64,000 bases of DNA from Gryllotalpicola ginsengisoli DSM 22003 (GCF_000419445.1 NZ_AULK01000001.1:186001-250000), one strand, 5' to 3'. Counted from the first letter of the stretch, positions 41,432 through 50,192 are shown. The notes: generated by a model not told the origin, from the sequence alone. Translations and numbers: made by a program.

Positions 41432-43096
41432 TCAGCCGAGCAGTGCCGTCTTGAGGGTGTCGAGACCGACTCCGCCCATGTCGAGGGCGCGCTTGTGGAA
41501 CGACTTGATGTCGAACGCGTCGCCCTCGCGGCGCTTCAGCTCGTCGCGGATCTGCTCCCACACGCGCTGGCCGATCTTGTACGACGGCGCCTGCCCCGGC
41601 CAGCCGAGGTACCGGTTCACCTCGAAGCGGTTGAACGCCTCGTCGTCGTGCACGTTCTGGTTGAAGAAGTCGAACGCGGCGTCACCGGTCCAGGTGCCCG
41701 AGCCGTCGGGCATGGGCTTCTTCAGGTGCACGCCGATGTCGAGCACGACGCGGGTCGCGCGCATCCGCTGCCCGTCGAGCATGCCGAGCCGGTCGGCCGG
41801 GTCGTCGAGGTACCCGAGCTGCTCCATGAGCCGCTCCGCGTAGAGGGCCCACCCCTCCGCGTGGCCCGAGGTGCCGGCGAAACGGCGCCAGGTGTTCAGC
41901 TGCGCCTTGTTGTACACGGCGGTCGCGAGCTGCAGGTGGTGGCCCGGGACGCCCTCGTGGTACACGGTGGTGCGCTGGCGCCAGGTGGCGAACTCGGTGA
42001 CCCCCGGCGGCACGCTCCACCACATCCGGCCCGGCCGGGAGAAGTCGTCGGCGGGCGGGGTGTAGTAGATGCCGCCGTTCTGGGTGGGGGCGATCATGCA
42101 CTCCAGGGTGCGGATCTCATCCGGGATGTCGAAGTGCGTGCGGCCGAGCTCGGCGACGGCGCGGTCGCTGGTCTCCTGCATCCACGCCTTCAGCGCGTCG
42201 GTGCCGTGCAGCTTGCGACCGGGATCCTCGTCGAGGAACGCGATGGCCTCTTCGACGGATGCGCCGGGCTTGATCTCGCGCGCGATCGCCTCCTGCTCCT
42301 CGGCCATGCGGCGCAGCTCCTCGATGCCCCACTCGTAGGTCTCGTCGAGGTCGACCGTCGCGCCGAGGAAGCTGCGGCTCGCGATGGAGTACAGCTCGCG
42401 GCCGACGGCGTCGTCGCTCGGGGCGAGGTGCGCGAGCTCGTCGTCGAGGAAGTAGGACAGCTCGCCGTAGGCGGCTGCCGCGGCCCCGGCGTTCTTCTGC
42501 AGCTCCGCCTTGAGGCTCTCGGGCAGTGCGCCGTCGGCGCCGGCCTGCTCGGCGAGCTTGAAGAAGAAGCCGTCCTTGGCGTTCAGCGCGTCGGCCTGCT
42601 CGATGCCGAGCTTCACCTGGCGCACGGCCGGCACGTTTCCGTTCGACATGCCGACGCGCAGCGACTCGATGTAGCCGCGGATGGCCGCGGGAAGGTTCGA
42701 CATCCGCTTGGCGATGACGCTCCAGTCGTCGGCCGACGAGGTCGGCGAGAGGTCGAAGATGTCGCGGAAGTTCTGCAGCGGGGAGGCGATGTTGTTCAGA
42801 TCGCGCTGCCAGAACCCGGCCTCGTGCTTGTCGAGCTCGAGCTGCAGCTCACGGGTCAGGTCGAGCTTGGTGACGACGTCGACGTCGTCGACGGGCTCGG
42901 CCGACTCGATCTCGGTGAGCGCGGCGCGGGCGGCCTCGGCCTCGGCTTCGTGGCCGGCGGGCGACCAGTCCCCGTACTCGCCCTCTCGGCCGGGGCGGCC
43001 GACGTACACGCGGAACTCGGGGTAGAGGTCGAGCTGGGTGTCGAACCAGCGCTCAGCGATGGCGTCGATGGGGGTGGGTTGGCGTTGATCGGTCAT
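41432..43096 (-). CDS. DUF885 family protein, probable zinc metallopeptidase
   Basis: DUF885 proteins are large helical proteins resembling M32/M3 peptidases. The 554-residue product has the zinc motif HEGVPGHH (His380, Glu381, His386-387), followed by FAGTSGHAEGWALYAERLME, where the third ligand Glu is expected. It has no signal peptide, so it is probably cytoplasmic. It starts at ATG 43096 and precedes rpsA on the same strand but is separated by a hairpin and promoter. Peptidase activity is inferred; no substrate is known. Confidence 0.9.
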   Translation of the reverse strand: MTDQRQPTPIDAIAERWFDTQLDLYPEFRVYVGRPGREGEYGDWSPAGHEAEAEAARAALTEIESAEPVDDVDVVTKLDLTRELQLELDKHEAGFWQRDLNNIASPLQNFRDIFDLSPTSSADDWSVIAKRMSNLPAAIRGYIESLRVGMSNGNVPAVRQVKLGIEQADALNAKDGFFFKLAEQAGADGALPESLKAELQKNAGAAAAAYGELSYFLDDELAHLAPSDDAVGRELYSIASRSFLGATVDLDETYEWGIEELRRMAEEQEAIAREIKPGASVEEAIAFLDEDPGRKLHGTDALKAWMQETSDRAVAELGRTHFDIPDEIRTLECMIAPTQNGGIYYTPPADDFSRPGRMWWSVPPGVTEFATWRQRTTVYHEGVPGHHLQLATAVYNKAQLNTWRRFAGTSGHAEGWALYAERLMEQLGYLDDPADRLGMLDGQRMRATRVVLDIGVHLKKPMPDGSGTWTGDAAFDFFNQNVHDDEAFNRFEVNRYLGWPGQAPSYKIGQRVWEQIRDELKRREGDAFDIKSFHKRALDMGGVGLDTLKTALLG

Positions 43097-43185
43097 GGGT
43101 GTCCTCTCGTGGAGCGCATCGTGGAGCGGGGCCCGGTCTCCATTCGCCGCTGCGCGGTGAGTCGACCGACGGTGTGGTTACGAAT

Positions 43186-45873
43186 CTAGTGCGCCGCCTG
43201 GTCCCAGTTGGCGCCGCGGCCGACCTGCACGGTCAGCGGCACCCGCAGCTCGGCGGCCGTCGACATGCGGTGGGTGACGATCTGCTCGAGTGCGTCCCAC
43301 TCCCCCGGCGCCACCTCGAAGATCAGCTCGTCGTGCACCTGCAGCAGCATGCGCGAGCGCAACGAGGCATCCGTCATGTCTCTTGCGACGTTCAGCATCG
43401 CGATCTTCATGATGTCGGCGGCGGAGCCCTGGATGGGCGAGTTGAGGGCGGCCCGCTCGGCGTTGTCGCGCAGCACGCGGTTCAGGCTGTTCAGGTCGGG
43501 GAACGGGCGGCGGCGGCCGAAGATCGTCTCGGTGTATCCGTCGACCTTCGCCTTGGCGACGACGTCGCGCAGGTAGTCGCGCACGCCGCCGAAGCGCTCG
43601 AAGTATTCGGCCATCAGCTGCTTCGCCTCGCCCTGAGAGATGCGCAGCTGCTTGGCGAGGCCGAAGGGCCCGAGGCCGTAGGCGAGGCCGTACGACATGG
43701 CCTTCACCTTGGAGCGCATCTGGGGCGTGACGTCCTCCGGGGCGACGTTGAAGACGTGGCTGCCGACGAAGCGGTGCAGGTCCTCCCCCTCGTTGAACGC
43801 GGCGATCAGGCCCTCGTCGCCGGAGAGGTGCGCCATGATGCGCATCTCGATCTGCGAATAGTCGGCGGTGAGCAGGCACTCGTAGCCCTCACCCGCGACG
43901 AAGGCCGAGCGGATGCGCTTGCCGGTGTCGGAGCGCACCGGGATGTTCTGCAGGTTCGGGTCGTTCGAGGAGATGCGCCCGGTGGCGGCGCCCACCTGGT
44001 CGTAGGTGGTGTGGATGCGGCCGGTGGAGTCGACCGCCTTCTCGAGGGTCTCGATCATCTGCTTGAGCTTCGTGGCGTCGCGGTGCTTCAGCAGCGCGTC
44101 GAGGAACACGTAGCCCGCGGTGTCTTCGTCGACCTGCTCCTTGAGGTCGGCGAGCGACTCGGCGTCGGTCGAGTATCCCGTCTTCGTCTTGCGAGTGAAG
44201 GGCAGGTGCAGCTCGTCGAAGAGCACGGTCTGCAGCTGCTTCGGGCTGCCCATGTTGACCTCGCGCCCGATCGCGGCATAGGCCGCCTGCTGGTAGGTTT
44301 CGGCCCAGCCGGTGAGCTCCTCGCGCAGCTGCGCGAGCACGGCCGAGTCGACGGCGATGCCCGTGAGTTCCATGCGGGCGAGCACCTCGACGAGCGGCAC
44401 CTCGATGGTCTCGTAGACCCGCTTCGTGCCCTCGGCGAAGGCGAGGTCGAGGTCGCGGGCGATGCGCAGCACGTACCACGCCTGCGTCGCGGCGCTCACG
44501 GGCTCGCTGTCGGGCACGAGCTGGTTGGGGTCGGGCTGCGGCAGCGACTCGCCGAGCACCTCGTAGACCTGGTCGGCGAGGCTCGCGGGTGCCTTGGTCG
44601 GATTGAGGATCGCCCCCGCGACGCGCGTGTCGGCGGCGACGCCGTGGATGGGCAGGCCGGCCCGATCGGATGCCTCGAGCTGCGGCTTCGCGTTGAAGAA
44701 GTACTTCGGCTTCGACGCATCCGTCAGCCATGCCTCGAACGCGGCGTAATCGCCCGTGCCGGGCTTGAACGGCACGTACGCGCTGTCGTCGGGAGTGGCG
44801 AGCCCGAAGCCGGCGATGCCGGCGGGGCCGTGGTCGAGCTGCACGGCGACCGGCGCGCCGCCCGAGGAGGCCTTCTCGAGCCAGTGCGCGAGCTCTTCGT
44901 CGGCGAGGGTCTTCACGGCGGGCGCCGCCTCGGCGGTCTCTTCGGCCGACTCGCCGACCTCCAGGCCGGCGGCCGCGCCGTCGGTGCCGAGCTTCAGCAC
45001 GCGGTCGAGCAGGGTGCGGAACTGGAGCCGGCCGAACACCTCGCGCACCTTCGCCTCGTCGACGGGGCGGCGGACCAGGTCGGCGGGGCCGACGGGCAGT
45101 TCCAGATCGCGCACGAGGGCGTTCAGGCGGCGGTTGCGCAGCGCGTTCTCCTTCTGCTCGCGCAGGCGCTCGCCGACGACGCCCTTGATCTCGTCGGCGT
45201 GGGCGATGATCTCCTCGACGGTGCCCCACTTGGCGATCCACTTCGCCGCGGTCTTCGGCCCGACCTTGTCGATGCCGGGCAGGTTGTCGGCCTTCTCGCC
45301 CGTGAGCGCGGCGAGCTCGGGGTACTGGTGCGGCCACACCTCGTACTTGTCGTAGACGGCCTGCGCGTCGTAGCGCTTCAGCTCGCTCACCCCGAGCACG
45401 CTCGGGTAGAGCACGGTGGTGTGGTCGTCGACGAGCTGGAAGCTGTCGCGGTCGCCCGAGACGACCAGCACGTCGAAGCCCTGCTCGCCGCCCTGCTTGG
45501 CGAGCGTGGCGAGGATGTCGTCGGCCTCGTAGTCCTCTTTCGTGATGGTCGTGATGTTCATCGCGTGCAGCGCCTCTTCGAGCAGAGGCACCTGGCCGAT
45601 GAACTCGGGCGGCGTCTCGGCCCGGCCGCCCTTGTACTCGGGGTACTCGCGGGTGCGGAAGGAGAAGCGGGACAGGTCGAAAGCGACGCCGACGTGGGTG
45701 GGCTCATGGTCTTTCATGAGCTTCAGCAGCATCGAGATGAAGCCGTGGATCGCCTCGGTGTGCTGGCCGTCATCGGTGACGAAACGGCCGGCCGGCAGCA
45801 GTGCGAAGAACGCCCGGAAGGCCAGCGAATGGCCGTCGATGATCATCAAGGTAGGCTTCTGGGCGTCTGACAC
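43186..45873 (-). CDS. polA: DNA polymerase I
   Basis: Gap filling in excision repair and Okazaki fragment maturation. The 895-residue protein has the 5'-3' exonuclease/flap domain at the N-terminus (LMIIDGHSLAFRAFF, YEADDILATLA, GDRDSFQLV, GVGPKTA-like KVGPKTAAKW). A middle domain follows in which the 3'-5' proofreading acidic residues are lost (AVQLDHGPAG), as in mycobacterial PolA. The polymerase domain has DYSQIEMRIMAHLSGD (motif A), RSKVKAMSYGLAYGLGPFG (O helix) and QVHDELIFE (motif C). GTG 45873 begins the conserved SDAQKPTLMIIDGHS. Confidence 0.97.
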   Translation of the reverse strand: MSDAQKPTLMIIDGHSLAFRAFFALLPAGRFVTDDGQHTEAIHGFISMLLKLMKDHEPTHVGVAFDLSRFSFRTREYPEYKGGRAETPPEFIGQVPLLEEALHAMNITTITKEDYEADDILATLAKQGGEQGFDVLVVSGDRDSFQLVDDHTTVLYPSVLGVSELKRYDAQAVYDKYEVWPHQYPELAALTGEKADNLPGIDKVGPKTAAKWIAKWGTVEEIIAHADEIKGVVGERLREQKENALRNRRLNALVRDLELPVGPADLVRRPVDEAKVREVFGRLQFRTLLDRVLKLGTDGAAAGLEVGESAEETAEAAPAVKTLADEELAHWLEKASSGGAPVAVQLDHGPAGIAGFGLATPDDSAYVPFKPGTGDYAAFEAWLTDASKPKYFFNAKPQLEASDRAGLPIHGVAADTRVAGAILNPTKAPASLADQVYEVLGESLPQPDPNQLVPDSEPVSAATQAWYVLRIARDLDLAFAEGTKRVYETIEVPLVEVLARMELTGIAVDSAVLAQLREELTGWAETYQQAAYAAIGREVNMGSPKQLQTVLFDELHLPFTRKTKTGYSTDAESLADLKEQVDEDTAGYVFLDALLKHRDATKLKQMIETLEKAVDSTGRIHTTYDQVGAATGRISSNDPNLQNIPVRSDTGKRIRSAFVAGEGYECLLTADYSQIEMRIMAHLSGDEGLIAAFNEGEDLHRFVGSHVFNVAPEDVTPQMRSKVKAMSYGLAYGLGPFGLAKQLRISQGEAKQLMAEYFERFGGVRDYLRDVVAKAKVDGYTETIFGRRRPFPDLNSLNRVLRDNAERAALNSPIQGSAADIMKIAMLNVARDMTDASLRSRMLLQVHDELIFEVAPGEWDALEQIVTHRMSTAAELRVPLTVQVGRGANWDQAAH

Positions 45874-45930
45874 GGCTGCCAGCCTAGCGGCGGCCGCCGA
45901 CACCCGGACCGGCTGAAGGAAGGGCCCTTC

Positions 45931-46341
45931 GTGAGCGTTGACGACGTGGATTGGTACACCTCCAGAGGGCAGGGCACCCTGGCCGATCGGATGGGCATCG
46001 AGATCCTCGAGTTCGACCGCGAACACGCCGTCGCGCGCATGCCGGTGGAGGGCAACACGCAGCCGCTCGGGCTGCTGCACGGCGGGGCCTACTGCGTGCT
46101 CGGAGAGTCGCTCGGGTCGATGCACGCCAACTACCTGGCCGGCGAGGGACGCTTCGCCGTGGGCGTGGACATCAACGCCACGCACACCGGGTCGGCGACC
46201 AGCGGCTGGGTGACCGGAGTGTGCCGCCCGATCCACGTCGGCAAGTCGCTGACCGTGCACGAGATCGCGGTGACCGATGAGGGCGGGCGGCGGTGCTCCA
46301 CGATCCGGATCACGAACATGATCCGGCAGGCGAAGAACTGA
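45931..46341 (+). CDS. Hotdog-fold thioesterase (PaaI/YdiI type)
   Basis: Hydrolyses acyl-CoA thioesters, possibly aryl-CoA. The 136-residue product has the hotdog core: QPLGLLHGGAYCVLGESLGS with the LHGG turn, VGVDINATHTGSATSGWVTG, and a C-terminal strand CSTIRITNM. It is divergent from polA with a 57-base gap. The ribosome binding site GGAAGGGC forms part of a short palindrome GAAGGGCCCTTC that ends one base before GTG 45931 and may lower translation. Next to polA and pdtaR, as in other actinobacteria. Confidence 0.92.
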   Translation: MSVDDVDWYTSRGQGTLADRMGIEILEFDREHAVARMPVEGNTQPLGLLHGGAYCVLGESLGSMHANYLAGEGRFAVGVDINATHTGSATSGWVTGVCRPIHVGKSLTVHEIAVTDEGGRRCSTIRITNMIRQAKN

Positions 46342-46383
46342 CTTATTCGGTTTGACGCGGCGTCGTCTCGGGCGGCTCGGCCC

Positions 46384-46755
46384 TCAGCACCGGAACTTCT
46401 TGTCTGCGTCGAAGCCGGCCTCGCGCACCTCGAGGACCCAGCTCGGCTTGATCGGCCCGTAGATGTGCGGGAACAGTTCTCCGTCGCCGCCGTCCTCGTC
46501 GGCAACGAGAACACCGTCCGCGCGAATTCGGTTCTCGTCCAGAACGAGCACGCACAGTTCGCGGTCGTCGTCGGCATAGACGAACTCAGCGACGCGGGAC
46601 AACTGCTCCGAATACGACGCGTGGATGAAACCGACGTCGTCGAGCGTCGCCCCTCTCGTCGATATCCGGTACTCGCCCGAGTCGAGAGCAGCCCGCCAGT
46701 CGTCACGGTGCGCCAGGTGCCAGATCGTCACCCGCTGAGTCTCGTAGTGCGACAT
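46384..46755 (-). CDS. DUF952 domain-containing protein
   Basis: A small family of unknown function with a GST-unrelated alpha/beta fold. The 123-residue product has the family pattern: IWHLAHRDDWRAALDSGEY, VGFIHASYSEQLSRVAEFVYAD, LCVLVLDENRI, and FPHIYGPIKPSWVLEVRE. The first gene of the lower-GC stretch; it converges on the thioesterase gene with a 42-base gap and diverges from the reductase-like gene. ATG 46755 chosen; no good ribosome binding site. Confidence 0.85.
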   Translation of the reverse strand: MSHYETQRVTIWHLAHRDDWRAALDSGEYRISTRGATLDDVGFIHASYSEQLSRVAEFVYADDDRELCVLVLDENRIRADGVLVADEDGGDGELFPHIYGPIKPSWVLEVREAGFDADKKFRC

Positions 46756-46844
46756 GGCGGATGCGTGTACGCCGATCGGTGATCGGGCTCACTGTTGTCG
46801 CTTGGCCCAGAGAGTGTCGGTGCTCGTCCTTAGCGTGATGTCTT

Positions 46845-47414
46845 GTGACTGAAGTGATCTATCGGACCGCGGTGAGTTTCAACGGATTCATCGCGGACGA
46901 GTCGAATTCGCTGGATTGGTTGTTCGCGGTCGATCACTCCGATGTTCCCGACGCATCATCATTTCTTCAGCGCGTCGGCGTGATCGTCGAAGGGTCGACC
47001 ACCTACGAATGGGTCCTGGCACACACGGAGGTATTGCAGCGACCCGGCCAGTGGCGTGAGTTCTACGGAGACCGACCCACGTATGTGTTCACTACGCGCC
47101 GATTGACAGTGCCGGCCGGCGCAGACGTGCGCTTCGTCGCCGGGCCCGTCCGCGATGTCCTGGCCGAGATCATCGCGGCGGCCGACGGCAAAAACGTCTG
47201 GGTGACCGGCGGAGGCGACCTCGCCGGACAGTTCGCCGATATCGGCGCACTCAATCGCATTGAACTCACGCTGGCGCCCGTGGCGCTCGCGGCGGGTTCG
47301 GCGGTCTTCCCACGCAGGCTCGAAAGCAGCGACGTGAGGCTGGCATCGGTGACGCAGCATGGCCAGTTCGTCGATGTCAGTTACACGGTCGCCGCGAGCC
47401 AGGGTGCGCGGTAG
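46845..47414 (+). CDS. Dihydrofolate reductase / RibD C-terminal domain family protein
   Basis: The 189-residue product begins VIYRTAVSFNGFIADESNSLDWL, typical of small RibD-C/DHFR-like reductases. It continues with EGSTTYEWVL, PTYVFTTRRL, NVWVTGGGDLAGQF and ELTLAPVALAAGSAVFP. It probably uses NADPH; the substrate is unknown, and it is unlikely to be the main DHFR. Start GTG 46845; TAGCGT lies eight bases upstream. Base composition is visibly lower in GC than the flanks, suggesting transfer. The last codons share a 14-base word with the 3' end of the gene at 48629. Confidence 0.9.
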   Translation: MTEVIYRTAVSFNGFIADESNSLDWLFAVDHSDVPDASSFLQRVGVIVEGSTTYEWVLAHTEVLQRPGQWREFYGDRPTYVFTTRRLTVPAGADVRFVAGPVRDVLAEIIAAADGKNVWVTGGGDLAGQFADIGALNRIELTLAPVALAAGSAVFPRRLESSDVRLASVTQHGQFVDVSYTVAASQGAR

Positions 47415-47461
47415 CCGATCCGCGATTGCACGGGGCGCAGACCGAGGAGCAGGCTGTCCGC

Positions 47462-47704
47462 GTGGGCGTGTTTATGCGGGACCGCGAGCCGAAACGATTC
47501 AAGAGATACCCATACGGTCCAGCAGGAATCCGCCTAGTGCTAGCGGTTCTCGGTATTCTCGTCGGCGTCTCGTTCATCGTCGGCAGTCTCAGCTGGCCCA
47601 GCGACCGCAGTTCAACGGGCCTCTTCTTCATCGGTGTCGGGCTAACCGTCCTGGGAATCGCGGCCTTCTTCGTGGCTCGCTGGATGGCGAAACGCAACCT
47701 CTGA
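47462..47704 (+). CDS. Small two-helix membrane protein, unknown function
   Basis: Not recognised. An 80-residue product with a basic N-terminus (MRDREPKRFKRYPYGP region) and two membrane helices (RLVLAVLGILVGVSFIVGSL and GLFFIGVGLTVLGIAAFFVA), ending KRNL. AGGAG at 47446-47450 best serves GTG 47462; ATG 47474 is the alternative. The hairpin topology is likely N-in/C-in. It lies in the low-GC accessory stretch, 47 bases after the reductase-like gene. Confidence 0.65.
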   Translation: MGVFMRDREPKRFKRYPYGPAGIRLVLAVLGILVGVSFIVGSLSWPSDRSSTGLFFIGVGLTVLGIAAFFVARWMAKRNL

Positions 47705-47838
47705 GAGCGTCGAGGACCACTCACGAGGAAGTATCCGAGACGCCCAAAAGGGATCGCCCAGCGCGTTCACGCGACGCATTGCCCGGAGCCCCTGAGGCCT
47801 AGCGCGCAAGGTCCAGCGGCCGCTGACAGGATCAAGGT

Positions 47839-47925
47839 ATGCCCCACGCCGCCGTCACCGCCGTGCTGCCCGAGTGAAGCAATCGCGCGTCGAGTCCGAT
47901 TCCCGGGAGTCCGTGGCCGCACGAC
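47839..47925 (+). pseudogene. Interrupted 5' extension of the gene at 47926
   Basis: ATG 47839 has a well-placed -10 (CAGGAT, six bases upstream) and is in frame with the next gene. It reads 12 codons (MPHAAVTAVLPE) then TGA at 47875-47877. After the TGA the frame runs on without another stop through SNRASSPIPGSPWPHD into the ATG at 47926. This suggests the original start was 47839 and a nonsense mutation cut it; a 12-residue leader peptide is the alternative. Confidence 0.5.
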
Positions 47926-48504
47926 ATGGTGCTCACCATCGACACCCCGCACACTCTGCTCGACCTGCTCTGGATTCGACAGGCCTGGGGCCTGCAGCCG
48001 CGAGGCGGTGACCTGCCGCCCGCGCTCACGGTGACGCCGGAGCCTGTCGGAGCGGCCGCGCGCGCCGCGGCGCCTCTTGCCAGGTGGTCGGCCGGCTGGC
48101 CCGAGGTGTGGGCCGCGTGCCTCAACCACGCCGGGACTCAGCAGGACGATGACCTCGTCAGCCGCCTCCATCGCACCGCCCTGAGCACGGAGGAGCGCCA
48201 TGCTCTCTTCCTCCAACTGCGCGGGCCGAGCTGGCGTGACAGGTTCGGATCCGAGGCGTATGCCGATAGCCGACGCGAGTGGGAGAACAGCGAAGTCGAT
48301 CAGCAGCGTCGCGCGTCGCGCGATGTGGAACGGTCGCTCCTCGATGCCGTGATCCCCGCATGGCAAGCCGCCCTGACGAAGATTGTCGAGATCCCCTGCC
48401 GCGGGACCTTCACGCGCCGGATCGGTGCGCACGCGCTGCTCGTCACCGCCGACACCCGCGCTGACGAGAAACGCTATCGACAGGCGCTCAGCTTGTTCCG
48501 GTGA
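47926..48504 (+). CDS. Hypothetical protein, possibly 5'-truncated
   Basis: Not recognised. The 192-residue soluble product begins VLTIDTPHTLLDLLWIRQAW, is mostly helical and charged (STEERHALFLQLRGPSWRDRFG), and ends FTRRIGAHALLVTADTRADEKRYRQALSLF. ATG 47926 lacks a ribosome binding site at a good distance, while the upstream in-frame ATG 47839 has a promoter-like start but a TGA in between. It may therefore be a broken gene or be expressed poorly from 47926. Lies in the accessory stretch. Confidence 0.6.
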   Translation: MVLTIDTPHTLLDLLWIRQAWGLQPRGGDLPPALTVTPEPVGAAARAAAPLARWSAGWPEVWAACLNHAGTQQDDDLVSRLHRTALSTEERHALFLQLRGPSWRDRFGSEAYADSRREWENSEVDQQRRASRDVERSLLDAVIPAWQAALTKIVEIPCRGTFTRRIGAHALLVTADTRADEKRYRQALSLFR

Positions 48505-48628
48505 GAGATCCTCCGATGTCGAGTGCAGGCGTGGCAGCCGATGCTCCGCTCGGCCCATCTCCGGTACGCGGACGTGGGCCCATCGCTGAGCCACTCATGG
48601 GAGCGCCTGTTGCTGGCACACTGAGGCG

Positions 48629-49300
48629 ATGACTTCCCCCTCCGTATCCGACGAGGCGGTTTTGTCCGCGGCCGTCGGGCTCACTTCGGATACATTCCGA
48701 GTCGACCGCGTCAGACGCGACGGAGATCAGATGGTGCTCACCGTGCGTCTCCACAGCCGCGCCCCCGGGGATGTGACTCGTGAGGTCGACGGCTCTCGCC
48801 GCTATGTCATTGGAGGAAGCGAATACGACCGGCTTATTCGGCCGGTCGCCGTCGAGGTTCCGCTGCCGAGCTCTCGGCGACCCAATCCCTTCGTGTGGAG
48901 TCGCGTTGCCACCGTGGAGGACTGGTTGTACCTGCTGCGCGTTTCGATCGACGAACTGTTCGTCGGCTGGGACGGTGGTGAGGCGCCCAGACTCGACGAG
49001 GGATGCGCCGATGCTCGCGAGAACGGCAGAACGGAGATCGAGTTCAACGTGGACTGGGGGTGGCCGTGGCCGCTCTGGGAAGCCGAGGGCGCGATGTGGC
49101 CGGGCCGTTACGGCTTGTCCGTCGGCCTTACCCGAAGGCTCGAAGCGTGGGTCGCAACCTGGGCCGCGCAGGCGACGGAGTTCGGCCCATGGCGAGACGA
49201 GGCCGCGCGTCCGGCCTGGGTGGCCGAAGGCCTTCACCTCGCGAACGAGCTACGCGAAGAGGTGCGCGAGTTCGCAGATGTCAGTTACACCGTCGTGTGA
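48629..49300 (+). CDS. Hypothetical protein
   Basis: Not recognised. The 223-residue product has a beta-rich N-terminal half (MVLTVRLHSRAPGDV, YVIGGSEYDRLIRPVAVEVPLP) and an aromatic C-terminal half (VDWGWPWPLWEAEGAMWPGRYGL, EVREFADVSYTVV). It has no signal peptide or membrane helix. CACACT lies six bases before the ATG, and GAGG is next to it, so a leaderless start is likely. The final 27 bases resemble the end of the reductase-like gene at 46845. An immunity- or effector-type role cannot be shown. Confidence 0.7.
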   Translation: MTSPSVSDEAVLSAAVGLTSDTFRVDRVRRDGDQMVLTVRLHSRAPGDVTREVDGSRRYVIGGSEYDRLIRPVAVEVPLPSSRRPNPFVWSRVATVEDWLYLLRVSIDELFVGWDGGEAPRLDEGCADARENGRTEIEFNVDWGWPWPLWEAEGAMWPGRYGLSVGLTRRLEAWVATWAAQATEFGPWRDEAARPAWVAEGLHLANELREEVREFADVSYTVV

Positions 49301-49396
49301 ATTGCCGACGGTGAACCGTGCGGTCACGAGTATGCGAGCCATAGGCGGACGAAGAGGTGACGCCGAGGCATCCGCTCTCGAATGTCGGCGAGCCGT

Positions 49397-50005
49397 CTAC
49401 TTCTTGCTTGGCGCGAGCTGCTCGATGATCGCCTTCGCGACGTCGTGCATGGTGAGGCGGCGGTCCATGGAGGCCTTCTGGATCCAGCGGAACGCCTCGG
49501 GCTCGGTCAGACCCATCTTCTCGTTGAGCAGGCCCTTGGCGCGGTCGACCAGCTTGCGGGTCTCGAAGCGCTCGGCGAGGTCGCTGACCTCGGCCTCGAG
49601 GGCGATGATCTGCTGGTAGCGGGCCAGGGCGATCTCGATGGCCGGCAGCAGGTCGTTGGGAGTGAACGGCTTGACGACGTAGGCCAGGGCTCCGGCCTCG
49701 GAGGCGCGCTCGACGAGCTCCTTCTGGCTGAAGGCGGTCAGCAGCACGACGGGCGCGATGTGGTTCTTCGCGAGGCGGTCGGCGGCCTCGATGCCGTCCA
49801 TCTTCGGCATGCGCACGTCCATGACGACGAGGTCGGGGCGCAGCTCGGTCGCGAGCGCCACCGCGGTCTCGCCGTCGCCGGCCTCTCCGACGACCTCGAA
49901 CCCGTTGTCACGCAGGGTCTCGACGATGTCGAGGCGGATGAGGGATTCGTCTTCGGCCACGACGACGCGGCGCGGGGCTGCGGCTGCTTCCTGCTGGTCA
50001 CTCAC
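49397..50005 (-). CDS. pdtaR: ANTAR-domain response regulator PdtaR
   Basis: Response regulator that binds RNA through its ANTAR domain to control transcription termination, usually paired with the kinase PdtaS. The 202-residue protein has the receiver domain with acidic pocket AEDES (18-21), phospho-acceptor Asp63 in VVMDVRMP, and Lys112 in VVKPF. The ANTAR part is at about 130-195 (LAERFETRKLVDRAKGLLNEKMGLTEPEAFRWIQK). GTG 50005 chosen. No kinase gene is in the window. Next to polA-thioesterase and tRNA-Leu, as in other actinobacteria. Confidence 0.95.
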   Translation of the reverse strand: MSDQQEAAAAPRRVVVAEDESLIRLDIVETLRDNGFEVVGEAGDGETAVALATELRPDLVVMDVRMPKMDGIEAADRLAKNHIAPVVLLTAFSQKELVERASEAGALAYVVKPFTPNDLLPAIEIALARYQQIIALEAEVSDLAERFETRKLVDRAKGLLNEKMGLTEPEAFRWIQKASMDRRLTMHDVAKAIIEQLAPSKK

Positions 50006-50044
50006 CGTTCCAGCCTACGATATGGTCGGATGCGCACGACGCAG

Positions 50045-50127
50045 GCCGGTGTGGCGGAATGGCAGACGCGGAGCACTCAAAATGCTTTGTCCGAGAGGGC
50101 GTGTGGGTTCGAGTCCCACCACCGGCA
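50045..50127 (+). tRNA. tRNA-Leu (anticodon CAA)
   Basis: The acceptor stem GCCGGTG (50045-50051) pairs with CACCGGC (50120-50126), followed by discriminator A. The anticodon loop CTCAAAA gives anticodon CAA, reading UUG. There is a long variable arm (TGTCCGAGAGGGCG region), as in class II tRNAs, and a T-arm with GGTTCGAGTCCC. CCA is not encoded. TACGAT at 50016-50021 could be the -10. Confidence 0.95.
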
Positions 50128-50192
50128 CTGAGCCACCGCCACTGAGGGATGAAGCGTTCTTGAGGCTCGGCCGTGCCGGCGGGCATAGATGG

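Noticed and set aside
43099-45870. 923-codon plus-strand open frame opposite polA
   Set aside because: Val/Asp/Leu/Gly-rich shadow; polA on the minus strand is complete with all domains.
46845-47414. The main dihydrofolate reductase (folA)
   Set aside because: The motifs are of the RibD C-terminal/small reductase branch, not of FolA, and no thyA is adjacent.
47839-47877. Selenocysteine reading of the TGA at 47875
   Set aside because: No SECIS-like hairpin directly after the TGA and no selenoprotein family resemblance; nonsense mutation or leader peptide is simpler.
46342-49396. Toxin-antitoxin or defence island in the low-GC stretch
   Set aside because: None of the five products shows nuclease, NTPase, helicase or known toxin/antitoxin motifs.
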